Of a DNA stretch of 55,624 nucleotides, positions 8,514-17,051 are shown one piece after another. The notes beneath the pieces were generated by a model. That model saw nothing but the letters and a program-made list of their open reading frames with translations. It ran no database searches and was not told where the DNA came from. Every line of letters starts with the position of its first letter. Position 1 is the stretch's first letter. A program made the translations under genes and the position numbers. This DNA comes from Hyphomicrobiales bacterium (GTDB lineage: Bacteria > Pseudomonadota > Alphaproteobacteria > Rhizobiales > Beijerinckiaceae), in NCBI GenBank assembly GCA_027484655.1, contig JAIXSM010000067.1:1-55624 (forward strand). Reading direction: 5' to 3'.

Positions 8514-9500
8514 ATGCAAACGGCAGCGGCACAGACCCCTGGGATGCCCGACACGAAGGTTTCGGTGCGCCAGGTTTTCGGCATCGACTCGGACATGGAG
8601 GTTCCGGCCTACTCCCAGCCGAGCGAGCACGTTCCCGACATTGACACCGAGTACCTGTTCGATCGCCCGACCACGCTGGCGATTCTCGCCGGCTTCGCGC
8701 GCAACCGCCGCGTGATCGTCACCGGCTATCACGGCACCGGCAAGTCCACCCACATCGAGCAGGTCGCCTCGCGCCTGAACTGGCCCTGCGTGCGCCTGAA
8801 CCTCGACAGCCACGTGTCGCGCATCGACCTCGTCGGCAAGGACGCCATCGTCCTCAAGGAAGGCAAGCAGGTTACGGAGTTCCGCGACGGCATTCTGCCG
8901 TGGGCCTACCAGAACAACATCGCGCTCGTGTTCGACGAGTATGACGCGGGCCGCCCGGACGTGATGTTCGTCATCCAGCGCGTGCTGGAGTCCTCCGGCC
9001 GCCTGACGCTTCTGGACCAGAGCCGCGTCATCCGCCCTCATCCCGCGTTCCGCCTGTTCGCCACTGCGAACACGGTCGGCCTCGGCGACACCTCGGGCCT
9101 GTATCACGGCACCCAGCAGATCAACCAGGCGCAGATGGACCGCTGGTCCATCGTCACGGTGCTGAACTATCTGGCGCACGACAAGGAAGTCGACATCGTG
9201 CTCGCCAAGGCGCCCCACTTCCAGAACAAGGAAGGGCGCGACATCATCAACAAGATGGTGCGCGTGGCCGACCTCACCCGCAACGCCTTCATGGCCGGCG
9301 ACCTGTCTACCGTGATGAGCCCGCGCACGGTCATCACGTGGGCGGAAAACGCCGACATCTTCAAGGATGTGGGCTTCGCGTTCCGCCTGACGTTCCTGAA
9401 CAAGTGCGACGAGCTGGAGCGCTCCCTCGTGGCCGAGTTCTACCAGCGCGCGTTCGGGCAGGAGCTGCCCGAGAGCACGGTTAACGTGGCGCTGACCTGA
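8514..9500 (+). CDS. cobS: Aerobic cobaltochelatase subunit CobS (AAA+ ATPase)
   Basis: 328 residues, the full family length. The conserved N-terminus [19 protein letters not shown] is present, then Walker [10 protein letters not shown] (about 71-79) and Walker [10 protein letters not shown] (about 139-147). CobS forms an AAA+ ring with CobT that drives ATP-dependent cobalt insertion by CobN into hydrogenobyrinic acid a,c-diamide, the late aerobic route to cobalamin. GAGGACG precedes the ATG. cobT follows, but with another gene between them. cobN is not in the window. I saw no cobalamin riboswitch in the 135 bases upstream. Confidence 0.95.
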   Translation: MQTAAAQTPGMPDTKVSVRQVFGIDSDMEVPAYSQPSEHVPDIDTEYLFDRPTTLAILAGFARNRRVIVTGYHGTGKSTHIEQVASRLNWPCVRLNLDSHVSRIDLVGKDAIVLKEGKQVTEFRDGILPWAYQNNIALVFDEYDAGRPDVMFVIQRVLESSGRLTLLDQSRVIRPHPAFRLFATANTVGLGDTSGLYHGTQQINQAQMDRWSIVTVLNYLAHDKEVDIVLAKAPHFQNKEGRDIINKMVRVADLTRNAFMAGDLSTVMSPRTVITWAENADIFKDVGFAFRLTFLNKCDELERSLVAEFYQRAFGQELPESTVNVALT

Positions 9501-9518
9501 GCGCGCCCGGAGGCTGAC

Positions 9519-10229
9519 GTGGAGCGCAACGGTCCGCGCGCGCTGTTCTTCGACGTGTTCGGCACGCTCGTGGACTGGAGAAACGGGATCGCCCGCGAAA
9601 GCGAGGCGATCCTCTCCCCGCTCGGCCATGGGCTCGACTGGCTGGCCTTCGCCGACGACTGGCGCGCGCAGTATCAGCCCACCCTTGAGCAGGTGCGCTC
9701 AGGCGCCCGCGCTTACGTGAAGCTCGACGCCCTGCATCGCGAGAACGTTCAGCCCGTCCTCGCACGCCATGGCGTTACAGACGTGAGCGAACAGACGCTT
9801 GATGAGCTTATGAACGCGTGGCGGCGCCTGCCGCCGTGGCCGGATGTTCCCGGCGCGCTGCGGCGCCTGCGCGCCCGCTTCCTGCTGGCGCCGGTCTCCA
9901 ACGGCAACATCTCGCTCATGGCGGGGCTCGCGCGCACGAACAGCTTTCATTGGGACGCCATTCTCGGCGCGGAGCTCTGCGGCGATTACAAGCCCAAGCC
10001 TGCCGTCTATCTCTCCGCCTGCGCGGCGCTGGATCTGGCGCCGCAGGATTGCGTGATGGTGGCAGCCCACACCTACGATCTGGCGGCCGCCGCCGCGCTC
10101 GGATTGCGCACGGCCCATGTGGCGCGGCCCGACGAATACGGACCCGGCAAGGGCGAGGCTGCACCGGGGATGGCCGTGGACTGGGCGGCGCGCGATCTCA
10201 GCGCCCTCGCCGACCAGTTGGGCTGCTAG
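9519..10229 (+). CDS. Haloacid dehalogenase type II-like HAD hydrolase
   Basis: 236 residues starting at a GTG preceded by CGGAGG. HAD motif I is FDVFGTLVDW (nucleophile Asp12), motif II is the serine/asparagine loop VSNGN, motif III is the lysine in DYKPKPAVY, and motif IV is VAAHTYDLAAA. The combination AHTYDL with HVARPDEYG is characteristic of the (S)-2-haloacid dehalogenase subgroup, which hydrolyses 2-haloalkanoates, though many homologues have unknown phosphatase-like roles. It lies between cobS and cobT, 18 and 54 bases from them. No link with cobalamin synthesis is known to me. Confidence 0.85.
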   Translation: MERNGPRALFFDVFGTLVDWRNGIARESEAILSPLGHGLDWLAFADDWRAQYQPTLEQVRSGARAYVKLDALHRENVQPVLARHGVTDVSEQTLDELMNAWRRLPPWPDVPGALRRLRARFLLAPVSNGNISLMAGLARTNSFHWDAILGAELCGDYKPKPAVYLSACAALDLAPQDCVMVAAHTYDLAAAAALGLRTAHVARPDEYGPGKGEAAPGMAVDWAARDLSALADQLGC

Positions 10230-10283
10230 CCGCCGGCCCGCACGAGGCCTTGTAAACACGCGTTCAAGGGGTATGTTGCGGAC

Positions 10284-12227
10284 ATGTCTTCCCCCACCAG
10301 CAATCGCAAGCCCGCGGGCAAAGGCGAAGCCCCGCAGGAGCCCTTCAAGCGCGCCGTCGCGGGCTGTATGCGCGCCATGGCCGGCGTCAAGGAACTCGAA
10401 GTCACCTACGCGGCCGAGCGCCCCGCCCTTGTGGGCTCAGGAGAGGCCGCCAAGGCGCGCCTGCCCGAGCCCGCCCGCAAGCTATCGCCTGAAGAGGCCG
10501 CCATTGTCCGCGGCCATGCCGACGCCATGGCCCTCAAGCTCGCGTGCCACGACACCGGCGTGCATCGCAAGATGATGCCGCAGAACCAGGCCGCGCGCGC
10601 CGTGTTCGAGGCGGTCGAGCAGTCGCGGGTGGAGGCCATCGGCTCCCGCCGCATGGCGGGCGTGGCCTCAAACCTCTCGGCCATGCTGGAGGATCGCTAC
10701 CACCGCGGCACATACGCGGAGGTCAGCGACCGCGCCGACGCGCCGCTGGAGGACGCCGTGGCCATGATGGTGCGCGAGCGCCTGACCGGCCTTGCGCCGC
10801 CAAAGGCCGCGCAGCGCATCGTCGAACTCTGGCGCCCGATCATCGAGGATCGGTGCGGCGGCGAACTCGACAAGCTCGGCGATTCGCTGGAAGACCAGCG
10901 CGCCTTCGGCCGTGCGATCCACAAGCTGCTCCAGTCCCTCGACATGATGGACGAGGGCGCCATGGATCATGACCAGACCGGCGAGGAAAGCGGCGATTCG
11001 GAGCCTGATTCCAAGCCCGAGGAGAGCGAGGGCGAGGGCGAGCAGGATTCCACCGGCGACGCCGTGGAGATGGAGAAGGCCGAGGACTCGACCGAAGACG
11101 TCGAGGACGGAGAGATGGACGCGGACGACGCGCCCACGGGCGAAATGCCCGAAGACTCCGACATGGGCGAGGCGGAGGAAGCCTCTGAAAGCCGGCGCGC
11201 GCCCAACCCCTCGATGCTCGAACATCGCGGCCCGGACTACAAGGCGTTCACCACGCGCTTTGACGAGATCGTCACGGCGGAGGAGCTGTGCGAGGCCGAG
11301 GAGCTGGAGCGCCTGCGCGCCTACCTCGACAAGCAGCTCAGCAACCTCTCGGCAATCGTCGCCCGCCTCGCCAACCGGCTGCAGCGGCGCCTGATGGCGC
11401 AGCAGAACCGCTCATGGGCCTTCGACCTGGAGGAAGGCATCCTCGACCCCGCGCGCCTGTCGCGCATCATCATCGATCCGCAGCAGCCGCTGTCCTTCAA
11501 GCGCGAGAAGGACATGAACTTCCGCGACACTGTCGTGACGCTGCTGCTCGACAACTCCGGCTCCATGCGCGGGCGCCCCATCACCGTGGCCGCCACCTGC
11601 GCCGACATTCTGGCGCGCACGCTGGAGCGCTGCGGCGTGAAGGTGGAGATTCTGGGCTTCACCACCCGCGCCTGGAAGGGCGGCCAGTCGCGCGAGGCGT
11701 GGTTGCAGGCGGGCAAGCCGCAGGCCCCGGGGCGCCTCAATGACCTGCGCCACATCATCTACAAGGCCGCCGACGCACCCTGGCGGCGCGCGCGCCGCAA
11801 CCTCGGGCTGATGATGCGCGAGGGCCTGCTGAAAGAGAATATTGACGGCGAGGCGGTGGATTGGGCGCACAAGCGCCTGCTCGCCCGCACCGAGCAGCGG
11901 CGCATCCTGATGGTGATTTCCGACGGCGCGCCGGTGGACGATTCCACCCTCTCGGTGAACCCCGGCAACTACCTCGAAAAGCACCTGCGCTTCGTCATCG
12001 ACGAGATCGAGAACCGCTCGCCGGTGGAGCTGATCGCCATCGGCATCGGCCATGATGTGACCCGCTACTACAAGCGCGCGGTGACGATTGTCGATGCGGA
12101 AGAGCTGGGCGGCGCCATGACGGAAAAGCTCGCCGAACTGTTCGACGAGAGCGTCACGCCGCTGGCGCCGATCCAGCCCATGCGCCCGCCGCGGCGCCAC
12201 TCGCTGGCGACGCTGCCAGCGCGGTGA
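10284..12227 (+). CDS. cobT: Aerobic cobaltochelatase subunit CobT
   Basis: 647 residues. The N-terminal part carries the CobT signature region ([28 protein letters not shown]). A long Glu/Asp/Ser-rich acidic linker covers roughly residues 230-315. The C-terminal von Willebrand factor A domain has the MIDAS motif DNSGSM at 423-428 and SDGAPVDDS later on. CobT is the ATP-independent partner of CobS, forming the chaperone-like complex that acts on CobN. A strong terminator follows the stop. The ATG at 10284 gives the expected N-terminus. Confidence 0.95.
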   Translation: MSSPTSNRKPAGKGEAPQEPFKRAVAGCMRAMAGVKELEVTYAAERPALVGSGEAAKARLPEPARKLSPEEAAIVRGHADAMALKLACHDTGVHRKMMPQNQAARAVFEAVEQSRVEAIGSRRMAGVASNLSAMLEDRYHRGTYAEVSDRADAPLEDAVAMMVRERLTGLAPPKAAQRIVELWRPIIEDRCGGELDKLGDSLEDQRAFGRAIHKLLQSLDMMDEGAMDHDQTGEESGDSEPDSKPEESEGEGEQDSTGDAVEMEKAEDSTEDVEDGEMDADDAPTGEMPEDSDMGEAEEASESRRAPNPSMLEHRGPDYKAFTTRFDEIVTAEELCEAEELERLRAYLDKQLSNLSAIVARLANRLQRRLMAQQNRSWAFDLEEGILDPARLSRIIIDPQQPLSFKREKDMNFRDTVVTLLLDNSGSMRGRPITVAATCADILARTLERCGVKVEILGFTTRAWKGGQSREAWLQAGKPQAPGRLNDLRHIIYKAADAPWRRARRNLGLMMREGLLKENIDGEAVDWAHKRLLARTEQRRILMVISDGAPVDDSTLSVNPGNYLEKHLRFVIDEIENRSPVELIAIGIGHDVTRYYKRAVTIVDAEELGGAMTEKLAELFDESVTPLAPIQPMRPPRRHSLATLPAR

Positions 12228-12248
12228 CGCGCGCCAGACGGAACAATT

Positions 12249-12273
12249 AAAGCCGCCTCCGGGCGGCTTTTTT
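12249..12273 (+). terminator. Rho-independent terminator after cobT
   Basis: AAAGCCGCC pairs perfectly with GGCGGCTTT across a TCCG loop, followed by further T residues. It is placed 22 bases after the cobT stop and before the convergent rpmB transcript end. Confidence 0.9.
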
Positions 12274-12293
12274 CATGGCGCGATGAGGACCAA

Positions 12294-12326
12294 ACAAAAA
12301 CGCCGACCACGAGGGCCGGCGTTCGG
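12294..12326 (-). terminator. Rho-independent terminator after rpmB
   Basis: On the minus strand the sequence reads GAACGCCGGCC, a short loop, then GGTCGGCGTTTTTG. It is a GC-rich stem with one interruption followed by five T residues. It ends the rpmB transcript 33 bases past its stop. Confidence 0.85.
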
Positions 12327-12358
12327 AAACTTTCAGCAGAAGCGATCAGGCCGAAAAC

Positions 12359-12655
12359 TTACGCGGCCTGGGCCTCAGCCTGCTTCTTGATGATCTCGCG
12401 GCGCAGAACCTTCACGTTCTGGGACAGCTCTTCCTCGCGGGCCTTCAGCAGGAAGGCGTCGAGGCCGCCGCGGTGCTCCACGGAGCGCAGGGCGTGGGCG
12501 CTGACGCGCAGGCGCACGGAGCGGCCCAGCGCATCGGAAATCAGCGTGACGTTGCACAGGTTCGGCAGGAACCGCGTGCGGGTCTTGCGGTTCGAGTGGC
12601 TGACGAGGTTGCCCGTCTGAACAGCCTTGCCGGTGAGCTCGCAGCGGCGGGACAT
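12359..12655 (-). CDS. rpmB: 50S ribosomal protein L28
   Basis: 98 residues, the usual alphaproteobacterial length. The N-terminus [20 protein letters not shown] and the segment [12 protein letters not shown] are diagnostic. GGAAG precedes the ATG. It is a structural protein of the large ribosomal subunit. In related genomes rpmB commonly sits close to the DUF3108 and helicase genes; here a four-gene isoprenoid-sugar operon separates them. Confidence 0.97.
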   Translation of the reverse strand: MSRRCELTGKAVQTGNLVSHSNRKTRTRFLPNLCNVTLISDALGRSVRLRVSAHALRSVEHRGGLDAFLLKAREEELSQNVKVLRREIIKKQAEAQAA

Positions 12656-12850
12656 GGATCTTCCTTTCGTCTCTCCGGCGCCTGAACTAGGCTGACCGAA
12701 CAGCGGTTCGTGAATGGTGTTGCCGACAGGACGTTCCCGGCGGGGCCCTTCGGCATCATTGAGCCAAGAACCATCGCCGCGCGTCTGACCGTCGAGCGGG
12801 ATGCGGTTCTTTATGTGACGGGGCTTTGCCCGTCAAGCGAAACGCGACCT

Positions 12851-13606
12851 TCAGATACGCAGCTTCTTGAAAATCGGCTCCGGGATCGCGCCGATGACGC
12901 CCATCACGGCGCGCCACACCGGCTTGGCGTAGACCACATCGCGCTTCTTGAGGACCGCGGCGTAGATCTGGTCCGCCACCGCTTCGGGCGTCGCGGTGAG
13001 GGCGGGAGGCAGTTTCATGCCCTCGGTCATGCGGGTGGCCACGAAGCCGGGCTTCACGGTCATCACATGCACGCTCTTTTTCGCCAGCCGGTTGCGCAGG
13101 CCTGACAGGAAGGCGGTGAAGCCGGCCTTGGCCGAGCCGTAGACGTAGTTCGTCGCACGCCCACGGTCGCCCGCCACGGAACTGACGCCGATGATGACCC
13201 CGGAGCCACGCGCCTCAAACCGGTTGGCGATGACGCCGAGAATCGCCGCCGGGCCCTCGAAGTTCGAGCGCATCACGCGCACGGCGGCCTCCAGATCAGT
13301 CTCGCTCTCGCGCTGGTCGCCGAGCAGGCCCACGACGCACACGACCGCCTCCGGCAGCGCGGGGAGCGTGTCGATGAAATGCTCATGGGCGTGGATCGCG
13401 AGCGCGTCGAAGGCGTGCAGGCTCACGGGAACGCTGTAACGCACCTCGATGTCGGCCTTCGCGGTCTCCAGCTCCTCGGGCCGGCGTGCGGCGAGCTGGA
13501 TGGGGTGGCCTTCGCGCGCGAACCGCCGGGCGACGGCGAGCCCGATGTCGGAGGCGCCGCCCAGAACGAGGACTGGACCTTTTTCAAGAACGGGATCTTT
13601 GGTCAC
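12851..13606 (-). CDS. dprE2: DprE2-like short-chain dehydrogenase (decaprenylphosphoryl-2-keto-ribose reductase)
   Basis: 251 residues. The NAD(P)-binding motif GGASDIG is at 16-22, the catalytic serine region GVSSVAGDRG at about 140-149, and the YxxxK pair is Tyr156/Lys160. In mycobacteria DprE2 reduces the 2-keto intermediate made by DprE1, completing epimerisation of ribose to arabinose on the polyprenyl phosphate. The start is GTG at 13606, overlapping the DprE1 stop by four bases (GTGA). The assignment rests on the family plus its partner genes; SDR sequence alone would not fix the substrate. It is the last gene of the four-gene operon. Confidence 0.82.
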   Translation of the reverse strand: MTKDPVLEKGPVLVLGGASDIGLAVARRFAREGHPIQLAARRPEELETAKADIEVRYSVPVSLHAFDALAIHAHEHFIDTLPALPEAVVCVVGLLGDQRESETDLEAAVRVMRSNFEGPAAILGVIANRFEARGSGVIIGVSSVAGDRGRATNYVYGSAKAGFTAFLSGLRNRLAKKSVHVMTVKPGFVATRMTEGMKLPPALTATPEAVADQIYAAVLKKRDVVYAKPVWRAVMGVIGAIPEPIFKKLRI

Positions 13607-14952
13607 AATGAAAGCCTTCCTGATTGCAATGACTTGAAGGAGGCGGCGAAGCCCTGGGCCTCCCGCGCCTCACGGAACGCGGCGATGCGGGAATCGGACC
13701 GCTCGAAGGTGGAGCGGCTCATGCGCGCGTCCTTTGCCAGATAGAAGCGTCCGCCATGGGCCAGCGTGATCGCATCCAGCCGCTCCATGAGCGCCAGCGC
13801 GCGGGGGCTCGCGGGGAAATCAAGCGCCAGCGTGTAGCCTTCCATGGGAAACGAGATCGCGCCCGCGCCTGCATTCGCGCCCGCGCCCATGCGCTTGAGC
13901 ACGGCGAGGAACGAGCCCTGCCCGGACGCCGAGATGGCCTCAAGCAACTCGCCGAGACCCGCCTTCGAGGATTCGAGCGGAAGGACGCACTGAAACTGGG
14001 CGAAGCCGCGCCGGCCGTAGATGCGGTTCCAGTCAGCGATGGCGTCGAGCGGATAGAAATAACTGTCCCAGTCCACCAGCCGCTCGCCGGCGCCTGCGAC
14101 GCCGCGCCGCCAGTAGAGGGCGTTGAAGGCCCGCACCGACCACGGATTGAGCGCCCACGACGGGGCGTCGAACGGGGCGGCCATCATCCGCCTGCGCGGC
14201 GTGGCGAAGGGCGCGGCGCGCTTGGGATGGTCGAGTTCGTCCAGCCGGGCGTGCTCGCCCAGAAGCAGGATGGAGCGGCCGAGATCGGCGCCGCGCGCCA
14301 GACAGTCGATCCACGCGACCGAGTATGTCGCGTCAGCGGACGCCTCGAACGTCTCCATGGCGGCGGCGAGATTGGGCGCAGCCACGCTCGTCTGGCGGAT
14401 CCAGCCGCTCTCGACCCGCATGAGCCGAAACGCGGCGCGCACGATGATTCCGGTGAGCCCCATGCCGCCGATGGTTTGCGCGAACAGATCGGCGTTCTCG
14501 GTCCGCGAGCAGCGTGTGAGGGCGCCATCCGGCCCCATGACGTCGATCCAGTCGACGAAGGCGCCGAAGGAGCCGGCCTTGTGGTGATTCTTGCCATGCA
14601 CGTCGGCGGCGATCATGCCGCCGATGGTCACATGCTTGGTGCCTGGCGTGACGGGCGGAAAAAACCCGCGCGGCAAAAAGCTCTCGATCACATCGCCCAG
14701 CGCGACGCCGCCCTCCGCCGTCAGAACGCCTGTCTGCGCGTCGAACGCGAGCATGTGCCGGAAGCCGGTCATGGCGATGGTGGAGGCTGGCGCGAGCGCG
14801 CTGTCGCCATAAGAGCGGCCGAGGCCGCGCGCGATCCCGGGCCCGCGCGCCAGCGCCGCGCGCAGCTCCTCGATGTTGCGCGGACGCGTCACGACGCACT
14901 CGGTCTGCGGAAAACGGCCCCAGCCGGAGAGTTTCAGGATCATTTCGCGCAT
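13603..14952 (-). CDS. dprE1: DprE1-like FAD-dependent decaprenylphosphoryl-ribose 2-oxidase
   Basis: 449 residues from the ATG at 14952 (GAGG five bases before it; a second ATG at 14943 forms an ATGA overlap with the upstream stop). The FAD-binding segment includes ARGLGRSYGDSAL (41-53) and TIGGMIAADVHGKNHHKAGSFG split across 109-130. From memory of the Mycobacterium tuberculosis enzyme, its active-site histidine motif HGKNHH and catalytic Lys418 (here Lys407 in YLAKDAR) are kept. The benzothiazinone-target Cys387 aligns, with identical spacing to the lysine, to Ala376 in TLALDFP. The enzyme oxidises the 2-hydroxyl of polyprenylphosphoryl ribose. Confidence 0.88.
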   Translation of the reverse strand: MREMILKLSGWGRFPQTECVVTRPRNIEELRAALARGPGIARGLGRSYGDSALAPASTIAMTGFRHMLAFDAQTGVLTAEGGVALGDVIESFLPRGFFPPVTPGTKHVTIGGMIAADVHGKNHHKAGSFGAFVDWIDVMGPDGALTRCSRTENADLFAQTIGGMGLTGIIVRAAFRLMRVESGWIRQTSVAAPNLAAAMETFEASADATYSVAWIDCLARGADLGRSILLLGEHARLDELDHPKRAAPFATPRRRMMAAPFDAPSWALNPWSVRAFNALYWRRGVAGAGERLVDWDSYFYPLDAIADWNRIYGRRGFAQFQCVLPLESSKAGLGELLEAISASGQGSFLAVLKRMGAGANAGAGAISFPMEGYTLALDFPASPRALALMERLDAITLAHGGRFYLAKDARMSRSTFERSDSRIAAFREAREAQGFAASFKSLQSGRLSL

Positions 14953-15371
14953 GGGCGCCTCGCGGCGTTGGACGATGTGAAGACGAACCGCCGGTCGAGT
15001 TCGTATTTCACGAGATAGCCGATCGTGAGGCCGATGACGGCGCCGACCTCGCGCATCAGGTCCGTGCGCCACACCAGCCAGAATCCAGCCTCAAAACCCC
15101 AGAAGATGAGCGTCGTCACCACGCCCATCGCCGTGTAGAGCGAGAAGCGCTTCCCGTGAGCGGCGAGCCCGGCGGAGGCGTCGTAGAAGATCCAGTTTTT
15201 GTCGAGCACATACTTCACGACGAGACCTGCCGCCGTGCCAGCGAGAATCGCGGCGACGAGTTCGGCGCGCGCGTCCAGGGCAGCGAGAACGACGCGCTGG
15301 GTGGCCAGGTTGGCGAGGGTCGCAAGCGCCGCGAATGCAGCGTAGCGCAGGGCGATCTGACGCCCGGTCAC
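14940..15371 (-). CDS. GtrA-family small membrane protein
   Basis: 143 residues starting at GTG, which overlaps the upstream stop by four bases (GTGA). Four transmembrane segments are evident at about residues 8-28, 38-55, 80-102 and 108-124. The motifs VKYVLDKNWIF and VKYELDRRFVF, each at the end of a helix, are typical of the GtrA fold. GtrA proteins are thought to move or anchor polyprenyl-phosphate-linked sugars. A GtrA homologue, Rv3789, lies next to dprE1 and dprE2 in M. tuberculosis, the same order as here. The frame extends further upstream to 15770, but that part overlaps the UbiA gene and is rejected. Confidence 0.88.
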   Translation of the reverse strand: MTGRQIALRYAAFAALATLANLATQRVVLAALDARAELVAAILAGTAAGLVVKYVLDKNWIFYDASAGLAAHGKRFSLYTAMGVVTTLIFWGFEAGFWLVWRTDLMREVGAVIGLTIGYLVKYELDRRFVFTSSNAARRPCAK

Positions 15372-16744
15372 AGGAACGTCGCCGCCATAAGGGCGCCGCC
15401 GACGCCCGCGCCGCAGAGATGGCTCACGCGGTCGCGGAAAGCGAAGATGATGGGGTCGTCGTCCATCTCCCCGCGATGGGCGATGAAGGCCGCCCGCGCC
15501 AGCCAGTACAGCAGGATGGCCGAGACGATCCAGAGGTACTCGGAGTTGGCGTAAAGCTCCTGAACGGAGGGCGTGTTGATGTAGAGGGCCGAGACAAGGG
15601 TTGCGGCGCACGCGGACGCCACCGCCAGGGCCTCGATGATGGGCAGGTCGTCCACCCGATAGCCGCGCCCGGCGGCTGTTCGCCCCGACGACGCGCTGTC
15701 GATCAGTTCCGCCTGCCGCTTCATCGCCGCCAGCGAGAGGAAAATGAACATCGAGAACGCCAGCAGCCACATGGACAGAGGCACGTCCGTGGCGGCCGCG
15801 CCCGCGCCGATGCGGATGGTGTAGAGCGCCGCCAGCGCGCAGATGTCGATGATCGGCTCGCGCTTCAGACGCACGGAGTAGGCGGTGGTGAGGACGAGAT
15901 AGGCGATCACGACCGCCACCAGCGCCATGCTCCCGGACAGGGCGGCCACGGCAAGCCCCCCAATCGCAAGCCCGGCGGCGAGGCGGGACGCCGCCGCCAG
16001 CGGCACGGCGCCGGATGCGATAGGGCGATTGCGCTTGCGCGGATGGGCGCGATCGGCGCGCAGGTCGAGCAGGTCGTTCACCACGTACACGCTCGAAGCC
16101 ACGAGGCTGAACGCGAGGAAGGCAAGGAGCGCAGCGCCCCAGGCCTGCGCGGAAAACTCATGCGCCGCGAGCAGGGGCAGGAACACGAGCACGTTCTTGG
16201 ACCATTGGTAGGTGCGCATCGCGCGGGCGTAGATGCGAAGGGTCTCCCGCGCGCTCGCCGGCGCCGCCTGCGCGGCGGGGGCTGGCTCCTTCTCGCGGGC
16301 TCTATCGCCGGACGGAGCGTCGAGCACCGCGTCCGGCAGCGCCACGGCGCGCCCGGCGCCATGAGCCTCGTCCACGCAGCCAAGACGCTCGGCGAGGCGG
16401 TCAGCGAACGCCTGCGGCCGCGCCGTGACCAGAACCACGCGACCGCCCTGCGCGCGACATTCCCGCATGGCGGCGAGCACATCTTCGTTCATGGGAGGCA
16501 GCGGATCGTCAGCCGCCATGGCGACGAGCTCGCTCTCGATAGCGGCGCGCCAGCGCTTGCCTGAACCATCCGCCGCCGCGACCAGTTCTAGGGGCGAACG
16601 CGAGGCCAGCCGCCAGAACCCCTCCAGAGGCAGGGCGGTGCGCCACAATGTTGTGTCTGCATCGACGACAAGAACGGGAGAATGAGTCATCACATGACGC
16701 TGCGGCAATGAAACGGCATCCGTCAGACGTAGAGCGGGATCCAC
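15368..16744 (-). CDS. HAD-UbiA fusion: polyprenyl-phosphate phosphoribosyl (prenyl) transferase with phosphatase-like domain
   Basis: 458 residues. The N-terminal part has a HAD-type nucleophile motif VVDADTTLW (about 26-34), and a second motif in VVLVTARPQAF. After an Ala/Pro-rich linker, residues about 170-458 form a UbiA prenyltransferase with the Asp-rich motif NDLLDLRADRAHPRKRNRP and YSVRLKREPIID, plus multiple membrane helices. The M. tuberculosis UbiA homologue Rv3806c transfers phosphoribose to decaprenyl phosphate; a separate phosphatase then removes the 5-phosphate. The fused HAD domain could do the latter here (inference). A GTG at 16744 has AAGGA nine bases upstream; ATG at 16690 is an alternative. 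First gene of the operon. Confidence 0.85.
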   Translation of the reverse strand: MDPALRLTDAVSLPQRHVMTHSPVLVVDADTTLWRTALPLEGFWRLASRSPLELVAAADGSGKRWRAAIESELVAMAADDPLPPMNEDVLAAMRECRAQGGRVVLVTARPQAFADRLAERLGCVDEAHGAGRAVALPDAVLDAPSGDRAREKEPAPAAQAAPASARETLRIYARAMRTYQWSKNVLVFLPLLAAHEFSAQAWGAALLAFLAFSLVASSVYVVNDLLDLRADRAHPRKRNRPIASGAVPLAAASRLAAGLAIGGLAVAALSGSMALVAVVIAYLVLTTAYSVRLKREPIIDICALAALYTIRIGAGAAATDVPLSMWLLAFSMFIFLSLAAMKRQAELIDSASSGRTAAGRGYRVDDLPIIEALAVASACAATLVSALYINTPSVQELYANSEYLWIVSAILLYWLARAAFIAHRGEMDDDPIIFAFRDRVSHLCGAGVGGALMAATFL

Positions 16745-17051
16745 AATTCACAATCCTTTTCAAAATATTGCGTGGCTTCCGCAGGGGCAGCCGAAATCTA
16801 TCCCAAACTTAGCCGGAACAGATTGCCGCGTGGTTTACGCCAGCGCGCCCTTTCGGGTTTCGTCGCCGGCGCGGCGCGGTTTGCGAAAAACCGTCGCATG
16901 ACTTTGGAACGTGGTTAACGACGCATTAAGCCCCACCGGGGGATAGTCGCTCCCCAACAAACCCGCCCGGCGCGGCGACGACCACGAAACCGTCGGAATC
17001 GGGACGGATGAATGGTAGTGGTATCCCCCGGTTCGAACCCGACGTGGTCTC
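16745..17051. other. Divergent intergenic region between the DprE operon and the DUF3108 gene
   Basis: 307 bases that must hold the promoters for both flanking divergent units. It is a little richer in A/T near 16745-16800. I see no convincing hairpin, tRNA or small gene. A GGTTCGAACC core at 17032 resembles a tRNA T-loop, but no other tRNA arm can be built around it. Confidence 0.6.

Noticed and set aside
7701-9629. 642-codon open frame on the minus strand opposite the J-domain and cobS genes
   Set aside because: It is the GC-rich antisense shadow of two genes with strong family motifs; its translation shows no domain.
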